From assembly GCF_004634245.1 (NCBI RefSeq), contig NZ_SJTF01000005.1:1-64000 (forward strand): a stretch of 64,000 nucleotides of DNA, read 5' to 3'. A program made the position numbers and the translations under genes. Of the stretch, positions 62,966 to 64,000 are shown in pieces. Under the pieces are notes generated by a model. That model did no database searches and was not told where the DNA came from. It saw only the letters and a list, made by a program, of their open reading frames with translations. Origin of the DNA: Flavobacterium foetidum (GTDB taxonomy: Bacteria > Bacteroidota > Bacteroidia > Flavobacteriales > Flavobacteriaceae). Position 1 is the first letter of the stretch, and every line of letters begins with the position of its first letter.

Positions 62966-64000
62966 ATGATTAAACTTATTAAAATAGACGAAGACTCAAG
63001 GGTTCCGAAATACAAACAAATTGTCGACTCCATTCTTCAAAACATCGCCAACGGAAATCTAAAAATCAACCAGAAAATTCCGTCTATCAATAGTTTTAGT
63101 GAAGAGTTTTATATGTCAAGAGATACTGTGGAAAAGGCATATAACATTCTGAAAGAACGAAAAATAATATCTTCAATTCGCGGAAAAGGATATTATATTA
63201 CCAGAACGAAATTAGAATCGAAAGTGAATATTTTGTTTCTGACCAATAAACTGAGCGCCTATAAAATGAAGACTTACAGCTCCTTCATCAATACTTTGGG
63301 AGCAAATGCACATGTAGACCTTCATATTTATCACTGCGATGAAACGCTCTTTCTAAACCTACTTGACAAATTTGAAGGCGCTTATGATTATTACGTAATT
63401 ACGACTCACTTTAAAACAGACGAATTAAAGCATCTCAGTTTTACAGATGAAGTGGTTAGCGCAATTCGAAATATCCCTCAAGACAAACTTGTAGTTCTAG
63501 ACAATATCAAACTCGGAATGGGTGATGATGTGATAAAAATCTATCAAGATTTTGAAAACGACATCTACAATGCCTTAAAAGAGGGACTTTCTAAAATAAC
63601 CAAATACAAGCGTTTAATCTTGGTGTATCCAGACAAAGCTGTTTATCCATATCCTCGAAGAATTCTTCATGGTTTTAGAAAATTCTGTGTTGAGCACGAA
63701 ATCAATTTCGAAATTCTTAGTGAAGTGTACGATGATATGATTCTTAAAAAAGGCGATTTATTCATCACAATAGAAGAATCTGATTTAGTTAATTTAATGA
63801 AACAGATTCGTGACGAAGAATTTATTCTAGGAAAAGAAATTGGCGTGATATCTTACAACGACACTCCCCTAAAAGAATTATTAGGCATTACAGTAATGTC
63901 AACCGATTTTAATATTATGGGAGAAACAGCTGCCAGAATGATTTTGAATAAGGAGAAAGGACAGGTAAAAGTGCCATTCAACTTCATCGACCGAAATTCT
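62966..64000 (+). CDS. GntR-family transcriptional regulator, cut by the window edge
   Basis: The first 345 codons are present and the frame is still open at the edge. The N-terminal winged helix is of the GntR type (about residues 8-77): VPKYKQIVDSILQNIANGNL, KINQKIPSINSFSEEFYMSR, DTVEKAYNILKERKII, RGKGYYIT. The rest resembles a LacI-like periplasmic-binding-protein effector domain (VNILFLTNKLSAYKMKTYSS, KRLILVYPDKAVYPYPRRIL, IGVISYNDTPLKELLGITVM), the layout of Bacillus AraR. Near the end MGETAARMILN is the usual final helix of that domain, so only a few residues are missing. It is transcribed away from rhaT and probably senses L-rhamnose or a derivative. Confidence 0.88.
   Translation, partial: MIKLIKIDEDSRVPKYKQIVDSILQNIANGNLKINQKIPSINSFSEEFYMSRDTVEKAYNILKERKIISSIRGKGYYITRTKLESKVNILFLTNKLSAYKMKTYSSFINTLGANAHVDLHIYHCDETLFLNLLDKFEGAYDYYVITTHFKTDELKHLSFTDEVVSAIRNIPQDKLVVLDNIKLGMGDDVIKIYQDFENDIYNALKEGLSKITKYKRLILVYPDKAVYPYPRRILHGFRKFCVEHEINFEILSEVYDDMILKKGDLFITIEESDLVNLMKQIRDEEFILGKEIGVISYNDTPLKELLGITVMSTDFNIMGETAARMILNKEKGQVKVPFNFIDRNS

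Overview
The window reads as a piece of a low-GC Bacteroidota chromosome, most likely a Flavobacterium close to F. johnsoniae. This rests on SusC/SusD pairs, a hybrid two-component regulator, a PorP/SprF protein next to a type-B (gliding-motility-associated) type IX secretion C-terminal domain, a TTG / TAnnTTTG type promoter, and many flavobacterial intergenic palindromic repeats. No rRNA, tRNA, CRISPR array, prophage or transposase gene was seen. 34 complete genes (counting the broken fibre gene as one) and one gene cut by the right edge account for nearly all the coding sequence, and most are on the minus strand.

Region 1 (about 1-9,970) is a molybdenum-enzyme locus. A three-subunit periplasmic aldehyde oxidoreductase of the E. 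coli PaoABC type is followed by a divergent cysteine desulfurase, a MobA/MocA-like molybdopterin nucleotidyltransferase and an XdhC-family Moco chaperone. Together they can make, sulfurate and insert the cofactor. A LuxR-type regulator, a divergent DUF1349 lipoprotein and a small YegP-like protein follow.

Region 2 (about 10,050-27,210) is a minus-strand surface-fibre locus. It encodes a very long exported repeat protein (interrupted by one frameshift), a collagen-like protein, a small exported protein, a 1298-residue YadA-head-like repeat protein, a protein with a type-B T9SS sorting domain, a SprF/PorP-like outer-membrane protein and an OmpA/PD40 protein. The fibre proteins share N-terminal, middle and C-terminal modules but have no recognisable sorting or anchor domain of their own. 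This is the best candidate here for an undescribed system.

Region 3 (about 27,550-52,390) is a complete polysaccharide utilisation locus. A hybrid two-component regulator sits upstream of a SusE/F-like lipoprotein, SusC, SusD, two GH30 enzymes, GH2, GH97, GH27, a GH51 with a GH43-like N-terminus, and a double GH43, ending in a strong terminator. The enzyme set suggests a galactan or arabinogalactan with arabinose side chains.

Region 4 (about 53,030-64,000) is an L-rhamnose catabolic locus joined to lactate oxidation: a GntR-type regulator (divergent), RhaT symporter, fused rhamnulose-1-phosphate aldolase/lactaldehyde dehydrogenase, RhaI isomerase, an FGGY kinase and LutA, LutB, LutC. The route runs from rhamnose through lactaldehyde and L-lactate to pyruvate.

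Almost every longer gap between genes holds an imperfect inverted repeat, in several sequence families. One such repeat has supplied the last residues of the cysteine desulfurase.
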